Positions 62,447 through 64,000 of a stretch of DNA of 64,000 nt are shown piece by piece. The stretch comes from Bacillota bacterium (GTDB taxonomy: Bacteria; Bacillota; Clostridia; DSM-8532), in NCBI GenBank assembly GCA_022702935.2, contig JAKIML020000070.1, positions 1 through 64,000 of the forward strand, in the 5' to 3' direction. The first letter of the stretch is position 1. Each line of letters opens with the position of its first letter. The position numbers and the translations under genes are program-made. The notes under the pieces were generated by a model. It had not been told where the DNA came from. It did not search any database and worked only from the letters and a program-made list of their open reading frames with translations.

Positions 62447-62456
62447 ACCCTTCCTC

Positions 62457-63434
62457 CTATAGTCTTCCATCCAAATCTCCGGCAACATAGGTCTGCTCAT
62501 TGCCAGAGTCCTGAGCGTTTTGCGCTGGGGCTGCGTCATTGGCAGGGGGAGGCGTCGGCGCTGTCGGTGTAATCACCGTGGTATCCTTTCCATAGACTCT
62601 GCGTAAGCCAAAGTTCTCCCTATCTTCGTTAATCTTTTCCTCCAGCATTCTTCTGTTTCTCATTTCAAGCTCTGTAATGGCTTTGGTGACTATATTGGGA
62701 TCCTGAAGGATGAGGTTCATGACCTCACTGTTGGTAGGGTAAGTGATAATGGCCTCCTTCTGAATATCAGGAGCTACATAGGGCAGGGCATAGAGATAGG
62801 CATTGTCAACGATGCTCGCGTCCACAATAGCGCTGGACATTCTTAAGATTTCCTCCTCATTGGCCTGAATCCACAGAATCCCCGGCTGATTGTCGATGGG
62901 TTTCTCCAGATCTGTAACCTGCTTCTTGGATAGAACGATATAGTCCATACCGTTGGGGAACATAATGCGGATGTCTATGTACTGCCGTGGTTCCAGCTTT
63001 TGTGGCAGATTTATCACCGTATACTCCATAAGTCTTAAGTCATCAGGGTAATTGCCCTGGTCATACAGAAGGGAATGGGTCACAGCCGTGGAGGTAGTGA
63101 CATCACACCGCAGAACCTTTCCTATAGCCTGTCCCAGATCCACCACTGCATCCTCAGGGATATAGATACTGCGGATCTCGGCAGGCATAAGGTCGCTGTC
63201 CGAAATGACCGTCCCCGACTTCAGTGCTTTGGAGGCAACATACACGATACCCGTCGGATTAGCCTCCAGATATGCTTCAATGGCCTTGGCCTCAATCTCG
63301 GATTTTTCCGACAGGGTTATCCATGTTCTTTCAGAGCCAAACAAGACGATGGCCGCCCCCAGGAGAACAACACAAAGCAGAATACCCAGAATAAAGCCCT
63401 TAAGTGTACGGTAACGCTGCGGACGAAGAATCAT
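62457..63434 (-). CDS. CpaB/RcpC-type SAF-domain protein
   Basis: 325 residues from the ATG at 63434, which has AAGGAGG upstream. One N-terminal membrane segment (GFILGILLCVVLLGAAIVLF), then a SAF domain around 60-125 (ASKALKSGTVISDSDLMPAEIRSIYIPEDAV; GKVLRCDVTTSTAV), a helical segment near 250, and a Pro/Ala-rich tail. CpaB proteins help form the secretion channel or wall passage in Tad systems. Follows a ParA-like gene, overlapping none. Confidence 0.8.
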   Translation of the reverse strand: MILRPQRYRTLKGFILGILLCVVLLGAAIVLFGSERTWITLSEKSEIEAKAIEAYLEANPTGIVYVASKALKSGTVISDSDLMPAEIRSIYIPEDAVVDLGQAIGKVLRCDVTTSTAVTHSLLYDQGNYPDDLRLMEYTVINLPQKLEPRQYIDIRIMFPNGMDYIVLSKKQVTDLEKPIDNQPGILWIQANEEEILRMSSAIVDASIVDNAYLYALPYVAPDIQKEAIITYPTNSEVMNLILQDPNIVTKAITELEMRNRRMLEEKINEDRENFGLRRVYGKDTTVITPTAPTPPPANDAAPAQNAQDSGNEQTYVAGDLDGRL

Positions 63435-63453
63435 GCTAGACCTCCTTGTATAC

Positions 63454-64000
63454 TCATAAACGTACATGATGCCCGTTATAGGCAAAGACCTGTTTCATAG
63501 CTTGTCGGATTTGATGCTCGTCCTCCCTGGACAGGGTGAAGGGTGTACGAAAGGATGGGAATAAAACCAAAGGCGTTATGGGAACAAACTGTTTGATGGT
63601 CAAGAACTCATGCTTATGCGCACCGTAGAGTACATACACCCATTCATCCCGGTTGAAGGATTCAAAGCGCTCCTGAAAGCTCAGAATACTATCCAGCTTC
63701 CAGGGGGCATTGGGGCATAAAATCATTTTAATGTTGCCATGATTCAATTCCCGAAGAAGCCTTTCATGCCTAAGCTCTCCTAAGTCAAGCAGGATGATGT
63801 CCAATCCCTTCTTAGACAGCATCCCGCTGTCCTGGACCTCGGTGAAAAAGGTAATTCCCTCGGCTTCAAAGAAGTCATCCCCCATGGTCTTAATCTTTCC
63901 GGCCTGATGCAAGGCATCTTTCAGCCGATTAAGATCCCCGCTGGGATTGACTTCAGCCAGGGCCGTGCGATAGCCCTGCCGTTTGAAGAATAAAGCCAGC
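63454..64000 (-). CDS. ParA/CpaE-like protein (cut by window edge)
   Basis: The visible 182 residues are the C-terminal part of a ParA-fold protein: FFKRQGYRTALAEVNPSGDLNRL then LDIILLDLGELRHERLLRE and DEWVYVLYG. The region holding any P-loop lies beyond base 64000, so activity cannot be judged. The frame remains open to the edge. It is the first visible gene of the Tad-like operon. Confidence 0.7.
   Translation of the reverse strand, partial: LALFFKRQGYRTALAEVNPSGDLNRLKDALHQAGKIKTMGDDFFEAEGITFFTEVQDSGMLSKKGLDIILLDLGELRHERLLRELNHGNIKMILCPNAPWKLDSILSFQERFESFNRDEWVYVLYGAHKHEFLTIKQFVPITPLVLFPSFRTPFTLSREDEHQIRQAMKQVFAYNGHHVRL

Overview
The window looks like a chromosomal segment of a motile, Gram-positive member of the Firmicutes, most probably class Clostridia. 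The evidence is the gene order comFC-yvyF-flgM-flgN-flgK-flgL-fliW-csrA-hag-flaG-fliD-fliS-fliT, which matches the Bacillus subtilis order, together with an S-box (SAM-I) riboswitch on metK, disA-radA, long-form hpf, a GerMN lipoprotein, type II pantothenate kinase with an ECF S component, and strong AGGAGG ribosome binding sites throughout. No rRNA, CRISPR array, insertion sequence or prophage was seen. Nearly all genes are on the minus strand, so operons are read from high to low coordinates.

Region 1 (1-13.6 kb) is housekeeping: trigger factor, a phosphoesterase, FabZ, YebC, YigZ, a Nudix protein, long HPF, a secreted SH3-CAP protein, Hsp33, a zinc-dependent phospholipase C-like protein, WecB and a TagO/WecA-type transferase (envelope polymer initiation), dCMP deaminase, Upp, RpiB, a YwlE-type phosphatase and TsaC. 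A cluster of four DnaA boxes lies upstream of hpf. Region 2 (13.6-16.5 kb) holds a plus-strand ArsR-type regulator and an ABC exporter broken by an internal deletion and frameshift.

Region 3 (16.5-29.4 kb) is the late flagellar cluster. Divergent sigma-D promoters drive flagellin on the plus strand and flaG-fliD-fliS-fliT on the minus strand. The flagellin leader has a GGA-loop hairpin plus a GGA in the Shine-Dalgarno, as expected for CsrA control, and csrA-fliW sit next door. Two FlgK-type proteins are adjacent: an ordinary one, and a 682-residue one carrying an inserted von Willebrand A-like domain. Two YvyF paralogues bracket the cluster.

Region 4 (29.4-54.3 kb) is housekeeping again: RecD2, an HD-GYP protein, metK with its riboswitch, DisA-RadA, CysE-CysS, CoaW with a PanT-like transporter subunit, a lipid kinase, CysQ, a self-contained tRNA-Arg(CCU) unit, an ABC exporter pair, ArgS, Ddl, a GerMN lipoprotein, a thioredoxin reductase-like flavoprotein lacking NADPH-binding motifs, and a LacI-family regulator.

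Region 5 (54.4-64 kb, continuing past the edge) is a compact, divergent Tad-like pilus or secretion operon. Its parts are a ParA-like protein (cut by the edge), a SAF/CpaB-type protein, two TadZ-like proteins without a usable P-loop, a TadA-type ATPase with an N-terminal membrane anchor, one long protein that appears to join TadB and TadC, and four small single-pass membrane proteins in the place of pilins. Together with the vWA-FlgK, this is the least conventional part of the window.
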